DNA from: Haloferax namakaokahaiae
GTDB taxonomy: Archaea; Halobacteriota; Halobacteria; Halobacteriales; Haloferacaceae
Direction of reading: 5' to 3'
Length of the DNA: 64,000 nt
Assembly (NCBI RefSeq): GCF_042663225.1
Contig: NZ_JBHTAA010000005.1
Coordinates: 1,116,001-1,180,000 of the forward strand
A program made the translations under genes and the position numbers. Positions 1-8,474 of the stretch are shown piece by piece (positions within the stretch are counted from its first letter, which is position 1; each line of letters begins with the position of its first letter). The notes below the pieces were generated by a model. That model was not told the origin of the DNA and did no database searches. It saw nothing but the letters and a program-made list of their open reading frames with translations.

Positions 1-264
1 CGAGGGCTTCGTGAAGCGTTTAGCGACTTTTCGGCAACGGTCGAAGACGTCGTCTCGAACGACGACCTCGTCGCCATGCACGTGACGCTACGAGGAACCC
101 ACGATGGTGAATTCATGGGCACCGAGGCGACCGGAAAGACGTTCGAAGTGGGGAACATGGTGTTCTCTCGCATCGAAAACGGCCTGATAGCCGAGCGGTG
201 GGTCCAACCGGACATGCTCGGAATGCTCGACCAACTCGGTATCGTCGAAAAACCCGAGATGTGA
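1..264 (+). CDS. SnoaL-like ester cyclase family protein, 3' part
   Basis: The reading frame is open from the left edge to a TGA at 262-264, so only the last 87 residues are present and the true start lies outside the window. The visible part has the SnoaL/NTF2-like pattern: a helix with 'FSDF', then 'VAMHVTLRGTH', 'FEVGNMVFSRIENG' and a C-terminal 'ERWVQPDMLGMLDQLG', typical of small ester-cyclase or steroid-isomerase-like alpha+beta barrels. Such haloarchaeal proteins are mostly of unknown substrate, so no reaction is assigned. A T6 run at 280-285 just after the stop could end transcription. Family call is fairly sure; role is not. Confidence 0.7.
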   Translation, partial: RGLREAFSDFSATVEDVVSNDDLVAMHVTLRGTHDGEFMGTEATGKTFEVGNMVFSRIENGLIAERWVQPDMLGMLDQLGIVEKPEM

Positions 265-283
265 GTTCACCGAACGCCCTTTT

Positions 284-739
284 TTACGACGACTCCTCGA
301 CGAGCGGCATCGTGTAACAGACGGCAGTGCCTTCGAGGACGACCATGCCGTCGTCCCGGGTGACCGTCGTAGCGAGTTCGGTAATCGGCTTGTCCTCACG
401 GACCGAGGTGACCTCGACTCGCCCGGTAATCGTATCACCGGGCCGGACCGGGGCGACGAAGTTCCAGTTGACGTTGAGGAACACCGTTCCGGGACCGGGA
501 AGGTCTTCGGCGACGACGGCGTTGAGAATCGCGCTCGTGATACCGCCCTGGACGACGATTTCGCCGAACGACGACGCCTCGGCGGCCGCCTCGTCGTAGT
601 GCAGCGGGTTGTAGTCGCCGCTCAGTTCTGAGAATAGTTCGATATACGTCGGTTCGATGGTGCGCGACCGTTCGGCGGATTGCCCGACGAAAGGAACACC
701 ACGTGGCCAGACCGTATGGGAGGTGTCGCTGTCGGCCAT
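284..739 (-). CDS. MaoC-like (R)-specific enoyl-CoA hydratase family protein
   Basis: A 151-residue single hot-dog protein. It carries the hydratase-2 motif 'SGDYNPLHYDEAAA' near residues 40-53, with the catalytic Asp (about D42) and His (about H47) both present, followed by 'GGITSAIL'. Proteins of this family hydrate trans-2-enoyl-CoA or act on related acyl-CoA intermediates in the cytoplasm; substrate chain length cannot be read. I start it at the Met at 739; a start nine codons upstream at 766 is possible, but the extra residues look unlike the family. It converges on the SnoaL-like gene and stands alone. Confidence 0.8.
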   Translation of the reverse strand: MADSDTSHTVWPRGVPFVGQSAERSRTIEPTYIELFSELSGDYNPLHYDEAAAEASSFGEIVVQGGITSAILNAVVAEDLPGPGTVFLNVNWNFVAPVRPGDTITGRVEVTSVREDKPITELATTVTRDDGMVVLEGTAVCYTMPLVEESS

Positions 740-860
740 ACCACGAGATTGGACTGCTACGAGCATAGCTCTGAAGGTCAGCGTCGTGAACCGTCGCTAG
801 AACGAGAGACTGAAGAGAAGAACACAGACGGCCGGGCATCCGCCTGCGTCCTACGGACAC

Positions 861-906
861 TGGGGAAAATCCCCAATACGCAACCCAATGCAGGTAGTTA
901 CCTGCA
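861..906. promoter_or_regulatory. Two adjacent perfect inverted repeats, possible operator or terminator
   Basis: TGGGGA-AAA-TCCCCA spans 861-875 and TGCAGGTA-GT-TACCTGCA spans 889-906; both are perfect. They lie between the end of the haemoglobin gene and the upstream region of the MaoC gene, both on the minus strand. The first could form a stem at the haemoglobin transcript end. The second is an 18-base palindrome of the sort bound by dimeric repressors. No factor can be named. Confidence 0.4.
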
Positions 907-1034
907 ATCGTGTTAATATACGCACGTGGTGAAATAGTTTTTGACTGTCACTTTTTGGTAGTGACTTCCACGGCAGGGAACGAGACTGATAGCACTCTGA
1001 GACCAGCGAACGGAGCCAACTCGGTCGGATACCG

Positions 1035-1400
1035 TCAGTCGGCGACGATATCGTCTTCGAGACTCGCAACGGCGGTCATCACACTCGTGACGTTCTCGTC
1101 GGCGACGTCGAACGATTCGAGTGTACTCTGCAGGTGGACCGCAGTTGCCTCGAAGTCATCGTGCGACAGGTCGAGGTGCGCGTGCGCCGCCTCCATATCT
1201 TCCCCGGTGTACTCGACTGGGCCGCCGGTGACAGAACTGAAGAACTGCACCTGGTGTGCGCGCAACGAGTTCATATCGACATCCTCGAAGTACCCTTGCA
1301 ACTGCTCGTCTGCGAGCATCCGCTCGTAAAATTCGTCTACCACCGCGGAGAGTGCATCTTCACCACCGAGACGCTCGTAGAGCGATTGTTCTCCCGACAT
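1035..1400 (-). CDS. Group I truncated haemoglobin (trHbN-like)
   Basis: A 121-residue 2-on-2 globin. The N-terminal 'SLYERLGGEDAL' opening, the B-helix Tyr in 'DEFYERML', and 'MEAAHAHLDLSHDDF', which holds the likely proximal F8 His, are all family hallmarks. Such proteins bind O2 or NO in the cytoplasm and several oxidise NO to nitrate. The Met at 1400 ('MSGEQS') fits the family length; the longer frame to 1451 adds a non-homologous N-terminus. It is transcribed divergently from the H-NOX gene, which suggests a shared gas signal, but its actual ligand is inferred. Confidence 0.88.
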   Translation of the reverse strand: MSGEQSLYERLGGEDALSAVVDEFYERMLADEQLQGYFEDVDMNSLRAHQVQFFSSVTGGPVEYTGEDMEAAHAHLDLSHDDFEATAVHLQSTLESFDVADENVTSVMTAVASLEDDIVAD

Positions 1401-1445
1401 TAATCCCATATTTAGGCCAGCTTTGATAAGTCTTAACAAGTGTAA

Positions 1446-1470
1446 TTTCATTGATTGAAACTATTTTATA
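1446..1470 (-). promoter_or_regulatory. Haemoglobin promoter with overlapping palindrome
   Basis: Reading the minus strand, TATAAAATAG (1470 to 1461) is a clear archaeal TATA element upstream of the haemoglobin start at 1400. The 15-base imperfect palindrome TTTCA-N5-TGAAA at 1446-1460 abuts it on the downstream side, where archaeal repressors often bind. The binding factor is unknown. Confidence 0.45.
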
Positions 1471-1638
1471 CCATTACGTGTCATATGTGTCTCACGTGTG
1501 ACTTCGACCACATCGACTGCGTCACTGGGTGGGCGGCGTCGGTTACTCCTCCCAATTAGAAGCGCAACAAGTGCGGCGCGTGCATCGGGACAGCGACTAC
1601 TCGGGAGAAGAAAGCGGTCTGGCGGAGGGTGGTGAGTC

Positions 1639-2187
1639 GTGCACGGAATCATTCTCAACAAATTGAAAGACTTCGTCGTCGAGACGTACGACCGAGAGAC
1701 GTGGACGACGTTACAGCGAGAGGCCGGACTCCCCGGGCGGCTCTACGTTCCCGTCGAAGAGTACCCCGACGAGGACGTATTCGCACTCCTCGAGACGGCG
1801 TCTGAACTCACCGAGATACCGGTTCCCGAACTTCTCGAAGCGTTCGGCGAGTACTTGGTGCCGCCCCTGCTCGAAACGTACGGCGTCCACATCGAACGAG
1901 ACTGGACGGGACTCGAACTCATCGCCAACATCAAAGCGTTCCACCTCGCCCTGCGGGAGAAACACATCGCAACGTACACACCCCCGAAGGTGCAAACTGG
2001 ATGGCGAGACAGCGAGACGGTGAGCGTCGTCTACCGGTCCGAACGGCAGATATGCCACCTCGCGCGTGGGCTCATCGTCGGCGTCAGCGACCACTTCGAC
2101 GAACCGTACGAAATCACCGAACCGACGTGCATGCACGACGGAGACGGGCAGTGCGAATTCCTGGTGCGACAGGTCGCTGACGCCTGA
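1639..2187 (+). CDS. H-NOX haem nitric-oxide/oxygen-binding sensor
   Basis: A stand-alone 182-residue H-NOX (HNOB) domain, the haem gas sensor that in bacteria regulates cyclases, kinases or chemotaxis proteins. Key features fall at canonical positions: His102 in 'KAFHLAL' as proximal haem ligand, Pro115 in 'TYTPP', and 'YRSER' at 132-136, which is the YxSxR motif that binds the haem propionates. A C-terminal 'CMHDGDGQCEF' is also typical. Position 140, Tyr in O2-binding H-NOX proteins, is His here, so NO rather than O2 is the better guess. The start is GTG at 1639, preceded by a good Shine-Dalgarno-like GGAGGGTGG at 1624-1632. It lies directly upstream of a transducer gene. Confidence 0.9.
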   Translation: MHGIILNKLKDFVVETYDRETWTTLQREAGLPGRLYVPVEEYPDEDVFALLETASELTEIPVPELLEAFGEYLVPPLLETYGVHIERDWTGLELIANIKAFHLALREKHIATYTPPKVQTGWRDSETVSVVYRSERQICHLARGLIVGVSDHFDEPYEITEPTCMHDGDGQCEFLVRQVADA

Positions 2188-2309
2188 CTCTCGCGCGTGT
2201 GGTCGAAGAAGTGACTTTTTCGATGGGGCTGAACCTCGGCGGCAGACGCCGAATCCACTCAGTCGAATAACAGCTTAGACGCCAAAATTGGGCATTTATC
2301 GGCGCTTAA

Positions 2310-2345
2310 CAGACCATATAATGACAATCCGATCTGTATATCAGA
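2310..2345 (+). promoter_or_regulatory. Promoter of the transducer-che operon
   Basis: CATATA at 2315-2320 lies about 28 bases before the ATG at 2346, the spacing expected for a leaderless transcript. A second TATA-like TGTATATC at 2334-2341 would instead fit initiation before the alternative ATG at 2397. A T5 run at 2216-2220 after the H-NOX stop may separate the two transcripts. Confidence 0.4.
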
Positions 2346-4373
2346 ATGTCAATATTGTGCGAAGATTTATGGTTTCTGCAGAGACATTCGGGGCATATGG
2401 TAGATATTCGCAGGGCGCTTCTACCTAGATTCATACGCCGACGGTACTCGCTTCGATTCGGAGCGAAACTAGGCATTATCGGCGTCGCCACCGGTGGGGT
2501 GGCACTAGGAGTGGGGCAAGCAACGGCGTACCAGATACCGACAGACCTCGTCGCCGCGGCGGTCGGCGGCGTCGTCGTCAGTGGCGTTCTCGGCGGGTTG
2601 ATGGTCCGAAGTACGATGAAATCAGTCCGGTCCATCCACTCGAACACCGAGACGATGCGCGACGGAAACTTCGACGTCGAGTTCGAAGAGGACCGCATCG
2701 ATACGGTCGGTCAACTCTCGACGTCGCTCGCTGGTCTCCGCGACGCCGTCGCAGAACGACTGAACCAGCTGTCGGCCGACCACGAACGACTCGAAGCGAA
2801 GCACCGGGAACTCGAAGCGACCGCGGACGAATACAGCGAGGACCTCGAAGCGGTCCGCGAACGGTTGGAGTCAGTCCGGCAGGAACGCGAGCGACTGAGC
2901 GCGGAGAATGAAGAGTTGAAAGCCATGGCGATGGAGTACGCCTCCGTCCTCGAAGACGGTGCCGCTGGCGACCTCTCACAGCGGATGGACGAAGACGTCG
3001 AGAACGAAGTCGCCGCACGATTCGCCGCGCAGTTCAACGAGATGATGGACGAGTTCGAGCAGACGATGGTCGAAGCCGACAACTTCGCCAAGGAGGTTGC
3101 GACGCTCAGTAACGAAGTGACCGTCAGCGCATCCGAAGTTCGTGAAGGGAGCGAGCAGGTCTCCGGAAGCCTCCACAGCATCTCCGACGTCGCAGAGACC
3201 CAGTACGATAACCTAGAGTCGGTCGCGGTGGACATGAGCAACCTCTCTGCCACCATCGAAGAGATAGACGACTCTTCGAGCGACGTCGCACAACTCGCCC
3301 AACAGACCGTCGAAACGGGTCGGGAAGGGCGACAGGCGGCGACGGAAGCCATCGAGGGGATGAAAGAAATCGAGCGGGAGTCCGTCGATACGGTCGAAGA
3401 GATAGAGCGACTGGAGTCCGAAGTCCAGCAGATCGACGACCTCATCGACTTCATTCGAGAGATTGCCGAGCAGACCAACATGCTGGCGTTGAACGCGAAC
3501 ATCGAAGCGTCGCGCGCCGGCGAGTCCGGACAGGGCTTCGCAGTGGTCGCCCGCGAAATCAAGGAACTCGCCGAGGGGACGAAAGACGCCGCGGCGGACA
3601 TCGAAACGCGACTCGAAGAGATTCAGTCCCAGACCTCGCACACGGTGGAAGAAGTGCGCGAGACCCGCGAACAGGTCGCCCGACACACCACCTCGGTGGA
3701 AAACGCCGCCGACGCGCTCAATCAAATCGCCGAGAACGCACAGGAGACCAACTCCGGCGTGCAGGAGATTAGCCGGGTGACGAGCGAACAGGCGGACGCG
3801 ACACAGACGGTGCTCGAATCGGTCAACGACTCGACCGAAATCAGTGCCGAGACCGTCGAGGAGGCGTCGGAGGCTGCAATCGGTGCTGAGGAACACACGC
3901 GCGCACTCTCCGCAGTTTCAGAACGGTCGAGCGCACTTGCGACCCAGGCGAATCGCCTGAACGAGGCGCTCGGTCAGTTCACGACGCAGATGGCGGACAG
4001 CCCCGACGAAGAGCTGTTCTTGGAAGACGAAGCAGCGTTCCCAGACGAAGAGCAGTTCGTAGACGGTGCGGAGTTCCCAGACGAAGCTGAGCTCTCAGAA
4101 GAATCGGAGTTGCCAGACGACGCTGAGTACCCAGACGAAGTCGAGTTCCCAGCAGACGAACCAGAAGCGAACGAGAACGACCCGCTCGCGGCGGACCCAC
4201 TCGAAGCCGACCCGCTCGACGAACCGGTGGCCGACGACGAGACGTTCGATTTCGAAGACGTGTCCGACGACCCCCTCGACTTCGGTGGCGAACCCGACGA
4301 AGAGGCCGCTGCATCGTCAGAGACTGACGACGGGAGAGCACAGGAGTCGCACGTAGACAGCACCGCAGAGTGA
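2346..4373 (+). CDS. Transducer (methyl-accepting chemotaxis protein) with no extracellular sensor domain, probable H-NOX partner
   Basis: A 675-residue transducer. Two membrane helices (about 42-60 and 67-87) are joined by only some six residues, so there is no external ligand domain. A HAMP segment follows, then coiled coil ('HERLEAKHRELEA') and the cytoplasmic hairpin with its tip at 'EQTNMLALNANIEASRAG' near residue 374, the CheA/CheW contact. The last 120 or so residues are extremely acidic with degenerate 'FPDEAE'-like repeats. Lacking its own sensor, it plausibly takes input from the H-NOX protein encoded just upstream; that link is inferred from position. ATG 2346 suits the TATA spacing; ATG 2397 (MVDIRR) is an alternative. 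Confidence 0.88.
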   Translation: MSILCEDLWFLQRHSGHMVDIRRALLPRFIRRRYSLRFGAKLGIIGVATGGVALGVGQATAYQIPTDLVAAAVGGVVVSGVLGGLMVRSTMKSVRSIHSNTETMRDGNFDVEFEEDRIDTVGQLSTSLAGLRDAVAERLNQLSADHERLEAKHRELEATADEYSEDLEAVRERLESVRQERERLSAENEELKAMAMEYASVLEDGAAGDLSQRMDEDVENEVAARFAAQFNEMMDEFEQTMVEADNFAKEVATLSNEVTVSASEVREGSEQVSGSLHSISDVAETQYDNLESVAVDMSNLSATIEEIDDSSSDVAQLAQQTVETGREGRQAATEAIEGMKEIERESVDTVEEIERLESEVQQIDDLIDFIREIAEQTNMLALNANIEASRAGESGQGFAVVAREIKELAEGTKDAAADIETRLEEIQSQTSHTVEEVRETREQVARHTTSVENAADALNQIAENAQETNSGVQEISRVTSEQADATQTVLESVNDSTEISAETVEEASEAAIGAEEHTRALSAVSERSSALATQANRLNEALGQFTTQMADSPDEELFLEDEAAFPDEEQFVDGAEFPDEAELSEESELPDDAEYPDEVEFPADEPEANENDPLAADPLEADPLDEPVADDETFDFEDVSDDPLDFGGEPDEEAAASSETDDGRAQESHVDSTAE

Positions 4374-4419
4374 TGATGGATTCGAAGCCAGCACAGCGCG
4401 TTCCCGAGGGAGGGTCTCG

Positions 4420-4923
4420 ATGAGCGAAGGGTCGATTGGGATGGAAGACAGCGAGCCAATCCCCCCTGAGTCGGTCATCGAATTTCTCGAATTCGAACTC
4501 GATGGACACCGGTACGCGCTGGAGGTGGGCCGAGTCGGGCAGGTCGTCTGGCGACCGCCGACGACCCGCGTTCCGAACGCTCCAGACGGCATCTACGGGT
4601 CGGCGAGCATCGAGGGCGACGTGGTCGTCGCCGTCGATACGTACGCGGTGGTTGGCTCCACCCGCCCGTTTTCGGACCCGAAAGACGCCTATCTCATCGT
4701 ATTGGACCGCGGCGAGACTCCCCAGCCCGTCGGGCTACTCGTCGAAGCGGTCGATGGTATCGATCGCCACCACGTCGAGACGGTGTCGCCGCCGAGTGAG
4801 GACGTGGCCCCGTTGGACGACCACTGGTTCCGAGCCAGCATCGTCTCCGAGACGGGACCGGATATCCCCGTCTTCGACAGCCATCAACTCCTCGCTGCAC
4901 TGCAGTCGGCGACCACACGATGA
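4420..4923 (+). CDS. cheW: CheW-like coupling protein
   Basis: A 167-residue single CheW domain. It begins 'EFLEFELDGHRYALEVGRV', the usual first beta-strands, and contains the later CheW elements 'GSASIEGDVVVAVDTYAVVG' and 'VGLLVEAVDGI'. CheW bridges transducer tips and CheA in the signalling array. A 46-base gap separates it from the transducer, and cheY follows 67 bases later, so it belongs to the same operon. The 'RGxxxP' region of ordinary CheW proteins is replaced by 'IEGDVVVAV', a modest divergence that fits a dedicated coupling protein for this array. Confidence 0.85.
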   Translation: MSEGSIGMEDSEPIPPESVIEFLEFELDGHRYALEVGRVGQVVWRPPTTRVPNAPDGIYGSASIEGDVVVAVDTYAVVGSTRPFSDPKDAYLIVLDRGETPQPVGLLVEAVDGIDRHHVETVSPPSEDVAPLDDHWFRASIVSETGPDIPVFDSHQLLAALQSATTR

Positions 4924-4990
4924 GACGGATGACGCACGCAGGCCACGACAGACGAACACAATCGAATCAACACTCACGGAGGAAGCACAC

Positions 4991-5368
4991 ATGTCAATTG
5001 GAATTCTAATCGTTGACGACTCGAACTACATGCGGAGTCGGCTGAAGAGCGCGCTCGACGACGACGCGTACGAAATCGTCGCCGAAGCACAGAACGGTGC
5101 GTGGGCGGTCCAGAAGTACAAGGAACACGGCGAGGACATCGACATCGTGTTGATGGACATCGTGATGCGGAAGGCGAACGGCGTGAAGGCGACGGCCGCC
5201 ATCAAACATCTCGACAGGGATGCCCGCGTCATCATGTGCACGAGCGTGGGCCAGCGAAAGAAGATGGACCTGGCCGCCCGTGCAGGCGCGGACGGCTACA
5301 TTACGAAACCGTTCGACGACGAAGAGATTACCAAAGCGATTCAGAGCATCCTCGCAGACCCAGCATGA
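4991..5368 (+). CDS. cheY: Response regulator CheY
   Basis: A 125-residue stand-alone receiver domain. The acidic pair is in 'ILIVDDSNYMR', the phospho-accepting Asp in 'IVLMDIVMRKANG', the conserved Thr/Ser in 'CTSVGQ', and the Lys in 'ITKPFDD'. In haloarchaea phosphorylated CheY signals to the archaellum motor through CheF. The start at 4991 is set by an excellent Shine-Dalgarno sequence, GGAGGAAG at 4978-4985. A longer frame running back to 4436 is only a shadow of cheW. The stop overlaps the ATG of a 20-codon frame that leads into cheA. Confidence 0.93.
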   Translation: MSIGILIVDDSNYMRSRLKSALDDDAYEIVAEAQNGAWAVQKYKEHGEDIDIVLMDIVMRKANGVKATAAIKHLDRDARVIMCTSVGQRKKMDLAARAGADGYITKPFDDEEITKAIQSILADPA

Positions 5369-5427
5369 GTCACCCAGTCGAATCGACACTGAACACGTGT
5401 ATCGACGGCCGGAGGAGACCGCCGTGA
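5365..5427 (+). other. 20-codon bridging ORF between cheY and cheA
   Basis: The frame begins with an ATG overlapping the cheY stop (ATGA, 5365-5368) and ends with a TGA overlapping the proposed GTG start of cheA (GTGA, 5424-5427). The peptide, MSHPVESTLN then TCIDGRRRPP, has no recognisable homology. Its exact fit suggests it carries translating ribosomes from cheY to cheA. It may have no function as a peptide. Confidence 0.35.
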
Positions 5428-8400
5428 GCCGCGACGACGAGTTCGTCCGCGAGGCACGGGCGTCCCTTCGGCGACTGACGAACGGTCTCGTCGAACTCGA
5501 ACGAGACGGCAGTAGCCGCGAACTCGTCGATGAGTTGTTCCGAACGGCGCACACGCTGAAAGGCAACTGCAGCATGGCCGGGCTTGCGGGCGCGGCCCAA
5601 CTCGCCCACGCACTCGAAGACTTCCTGAGCGACCTTCGGGATGGCTCGCTGTCGCCGAACCCGGACCTGATAGACGCCGGACTCGCCGCCGCCGACGATA
5701 TCGATGCGATGCTCGACGAGTGGAGCGACCACGCATCCGTGGAAACGACGCCCGATTCCTCGGCGTCGATGCTTCGAGCGGCGATGGAACGACACCGAGA
5801 CGAGTCGGCAGATACTGGGGCGACAGCTTCCAGCCCCGAGACGCCCGACTCCTCGGCGTCGATGCCGGCGGACCTCGAAGACGAGTTCGACTCCTCGGTC
5901 GTGGACGCACTCGAATCCGCCAGCGGGTTCGACGACCTCGAAGGTCTCTTGGCCGAGATGGACGACTCCGACGTGGACGACCCCGGGGTGGACGACGACC
6001 CAGACCGGTGGGGAACGTTCGATTCGTCGGGCGATGCCACGTCGGAAGCGCCCGCGGACGAGACGCCGAATGTCGGGGCACAGCCGAACGTGACGAACGA
6101 CTTCGAGGCCATCAAGAACGACGTCCAGCGCGACGACATCTCGGACCTCGACCGCGAACTCGTAGACGTCGAATTCGGCGAGTTCGACCACGACGACGAA
6201 CTTTCGATACAGGACCTCATCGAGGGAGAACTCGACGAAGAAGACCCGCTGGCAGAGGCTGACGACCGACCGGTTGAGGGAGACATTCTCCCAGCCGACG
6301 ACACACAAGCGTCGGGGTCACCGTCCACAGACTCGTCCGGGCCGACCGACGCTATCAGTCCAGCAGACCTCGGATACACCGCCTCCGACGAAGCGACCGC
6401 AGACGACGCATCGACGCCGGGCGGTTCCCCAGCCGTCGATGCCGACGAGACCGCAGCGCCAGCGGACGCCGCGACCGCCGATACCGAAGACGAGAACCCG
6501 TTCGAGGGTGCCGATATTATCGACCCCGACGAACCGCGGGCCGACACGGCAGTCTCTGCAGACGGCGACGTGCTGGGTGAAGACGGTTCGAATGCGATTA
6601 CCGCCGAGAGCTTCGACTTTTCGAGCGACCCCGCGCCGCTCGACGACGAGGAGCCGATGGAGATAGAGAGCGAAGTGGACGACGAATTCGACATCTCGTT
6701 CCCCGACGGCGAGACGTTCGGTCCCGGGGGCGACGACTCCGAAGGTGACGCAGACCCGGAGGAACCGGAACTCGAACCCTCCGAAGACGCGTTCGACCTC
6801 GTCCAAGACGTCGAACTCGCGGGTGACCGCCCAGACGAAGAAGGTGGACTTCGGGAGGGAGTGCCGCGCTTCCCGGACGAAGACTTCGGTCTCTCGGATT
6901 CCGACGCGGCGGACGAGACGGCACTCGACACTGACTTTGCCGTCAACGACTCGGAAGAGTTGGCTGCCGACTCGACGGCCGACGAATCCGCCGAACCCGG
7001 CCTTGCCGAAGTTGACCTGCCCGACATCGACGAACTGACCGGGTCTTCACTCGAGACGGACTTCGATGCCACCGAGTCGGCTCCGGAGATATCGTTCCAG
7101 CGCGACGAGGACACGATGGCGTTCGAATCCCGGTTCGCCGAACGATTCGGAAGTCGAGGTGACGACGACGAGGTACCGCTCGTGCAGGCGGCGGCCGCGA
7201 CCATCGAAGAGAGTTCGCTCGACAGCGCGAGATACCAACCGAGTCGGCCAGTCGAGTACCCAATCGAGTTCAACGAGTCGAGCGAGTCCGACCAGATACA
7301 GTCGCTCACCGTCGATGTTCAGAGCGCGGACACGCTGTTGAACCTCGTCGAGGAACTGTCGCTGATGCAACTGCGCATCAAACAGGGAGACGAGGCTGAC
7401 CTCGACGAGCAACTCGCCGCGATGGAGTCCGTGACGGGCGACCTCCGGCGCGCCGTGATGAACCTCCGTCTCATGCCGCTTTCGACTGCGACCGGTGGTC
7501 TCCAGCGGGTGGTGCGCGACATCGCCCGTCAACAGAACAAACAGGTCGCGTTCGACGTCTCCGACGACGGCGTTCACCTCGACCGGAGTATCGTCGAGAA
7601 ACTCGGCGACCCGCTGGTCCACCTCGTCCGCAACGCCATCGACCACGGCATCGAACCGCCCGAAGCGCGCAGACGGCAGGACAAACCGCCGGAGGGGAGT
7701 ATCGAACTTCGCGCGTGGCGTGACCGCGAGCGCGTCGTCATCGAAGTCGAAGACGACGGCCGCGGGATTAGCGCGGCGCGAATCCGACAGCAGGCAATCG
7801 ACCACGGAATCGTCACCAGAGAGCGAGCAGAGCAACTCTCGCTCGACGAGGTGTACGACCTCGTCTTCGAACCCGGCTTTTCGACGGCCGAAGCGGTGAC
7901 CGACGTGAGCGGTCGCGGGGTCGGGATGGACGCCGTCAGGCGTGCTGTCAACTCCATCGAAGGGACGGTGGGAATCACGAGCGACCCCGGTTCGGGGACG
8001 ACCGTTCGCATCCGCCTGCCCGTCTCGGTGGCCGTCGCAAAGATGCTCTTCGTCGGCGTCGGGTCCGAACAGTACGCGATTCCGGCGAGCGTCGTGGACG
8101 ACGTCGAACACGTGGACGAGGAGGCGCTCACCGATGATGGCCTGGTCACCGTCGAGTGGCCCGACCAGACGGTGGACCGACCCGACCAGATTCCGTATCG
8201 ACACCTCGGAGCGGCGTTGGGCGTCGAATCCGACGACGAGCGCGCTCGTATCGAACCGTCGAGCGCCGCCGACGAGAGCGAAGAGAGACCCGTGCTCGTC
8301 CGACTCGACCCGGACACGCGCGAACTCGCGTTCCTCTGCGACGAGGTGGACGACGCCCGCGAAGTCGTCGTCAGACCGTACGAGAAACTCCTCGGCGACG

Positions 8401-8474
8401 TGCCGGGGATGAGCGGTGCGACGATGAGCGGCGACGGAACGCTGGTGAACATCATCGATGTGACCACACTATGA
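5424..8474 (+). CDS. cheA: Chemotaxis histidine kinase CheA with a very long acidic linker
   Basis: About 1016 residues. P1 (Hpt) occupies roughly 1-100 with the phosphorylated His43 in 'FRTAHTLKGN'. The dimerisation domain begins near 626 ('LLNLVEELSLMQLRIK'). The ATPase has an N box 'RNAIDHG' near 736, 'DDGRG' near 777 and 'GRGVGMDAV' near 829, and the CheW-like P5 domain runs from about 869 to the end. Between P1 and dimerisation lie some 500 acidic residues, far more than the usual P2 region, with 'TPDSSASM' twice. The GTG at 5424 is chosen because P1 homology starts immediately. The 3' end overlaps cheC as ATGA. Confidence 0.9.
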   Translation: MSRDDEFVREARASLRRLTNGLVELERDGSSRELVDELFRTAHTLKGNCSMAGLAGAAQLAHALEDFLSDLRDGSLSPNPDLIDAGLAAADDIDAMLDEWSDHASVETTPDSSASMLRAAMERHRDESADTGATASSPETPDSSASMPADLEDEFDSSVVDALESASGFDDLEGLLAEMDDSDVDDPGVDDDPDRWGTFDSSGDATSEAPADETPNVGAQPNVTNDFEAIKNDVQRDDISDLDRELVDVEFGEFDHDDELSIQDLIEGELDEEDPLAEADDRPVEGDILPADDTQASGSPSTDSSGPTDAISPADLGYTASDEATADDASTPGGSPAVDADETAAPADAATADTEDENPFEGADIIDPDEPRADTAVSADGDVLGEDGSNAITAESFDFSSDPAPLDDEEPMEIESEVDDEFDISFPDGETFGPGGDDSEGDADPEEPELEPSEDAFDLVQDVELAGDRPDEEGGLREGVPRFPDEDFGLSDSDAADETALDTDFAVNDSEELAADSTADESAEPGLAEVDLPDIDELTGSSLETDFDATESAPEISFQRDEDTMAFESRFAERFGSRGDDDEVPLVQAAAATIEESSLDSARYQPSRPVEYPIEFNESSESDQIQSLTVDVQSADTLLNLVEELSLMQLRIKQGDEADLDEQLAAMESVTGDLRRAVMNLRLMPLSTATGGLQRVVRDIARQQNKQVAFDVSDDGVHLDRSIVEKLGDPLVHLVRNAIDHGIEPPEARRRQDKPPEGSIELRAWRDRERVVIEVEDDGRGISAARIRQQAIDHGIVTRERAEQLSLDEVYDLVFEPGFSTAEAVTDVSGRGVGMDAVRRAVNSIEGTVGITSDPGSGTTVRIRLPVSVAVAKMLFVGVGSEQYAIPASVVDDVEHVDEEALTDDGLVTVEWPDQTVDRPDQIPYRHLGAALGVESDDERARIEPSSAADESEERPVLVRLDPDTRELAFLCDEVDDAREVVVRPYEKLLGDVPGMSGATMSGDGTLVNIIDVTTL

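Noticed and set aside
5006..7309. A 767-codon open frame antisense to cheA and cheY
   Set aside because: It is a GC-rich codon shadow, rich in Ser runs, opposite clearly coding sequence.
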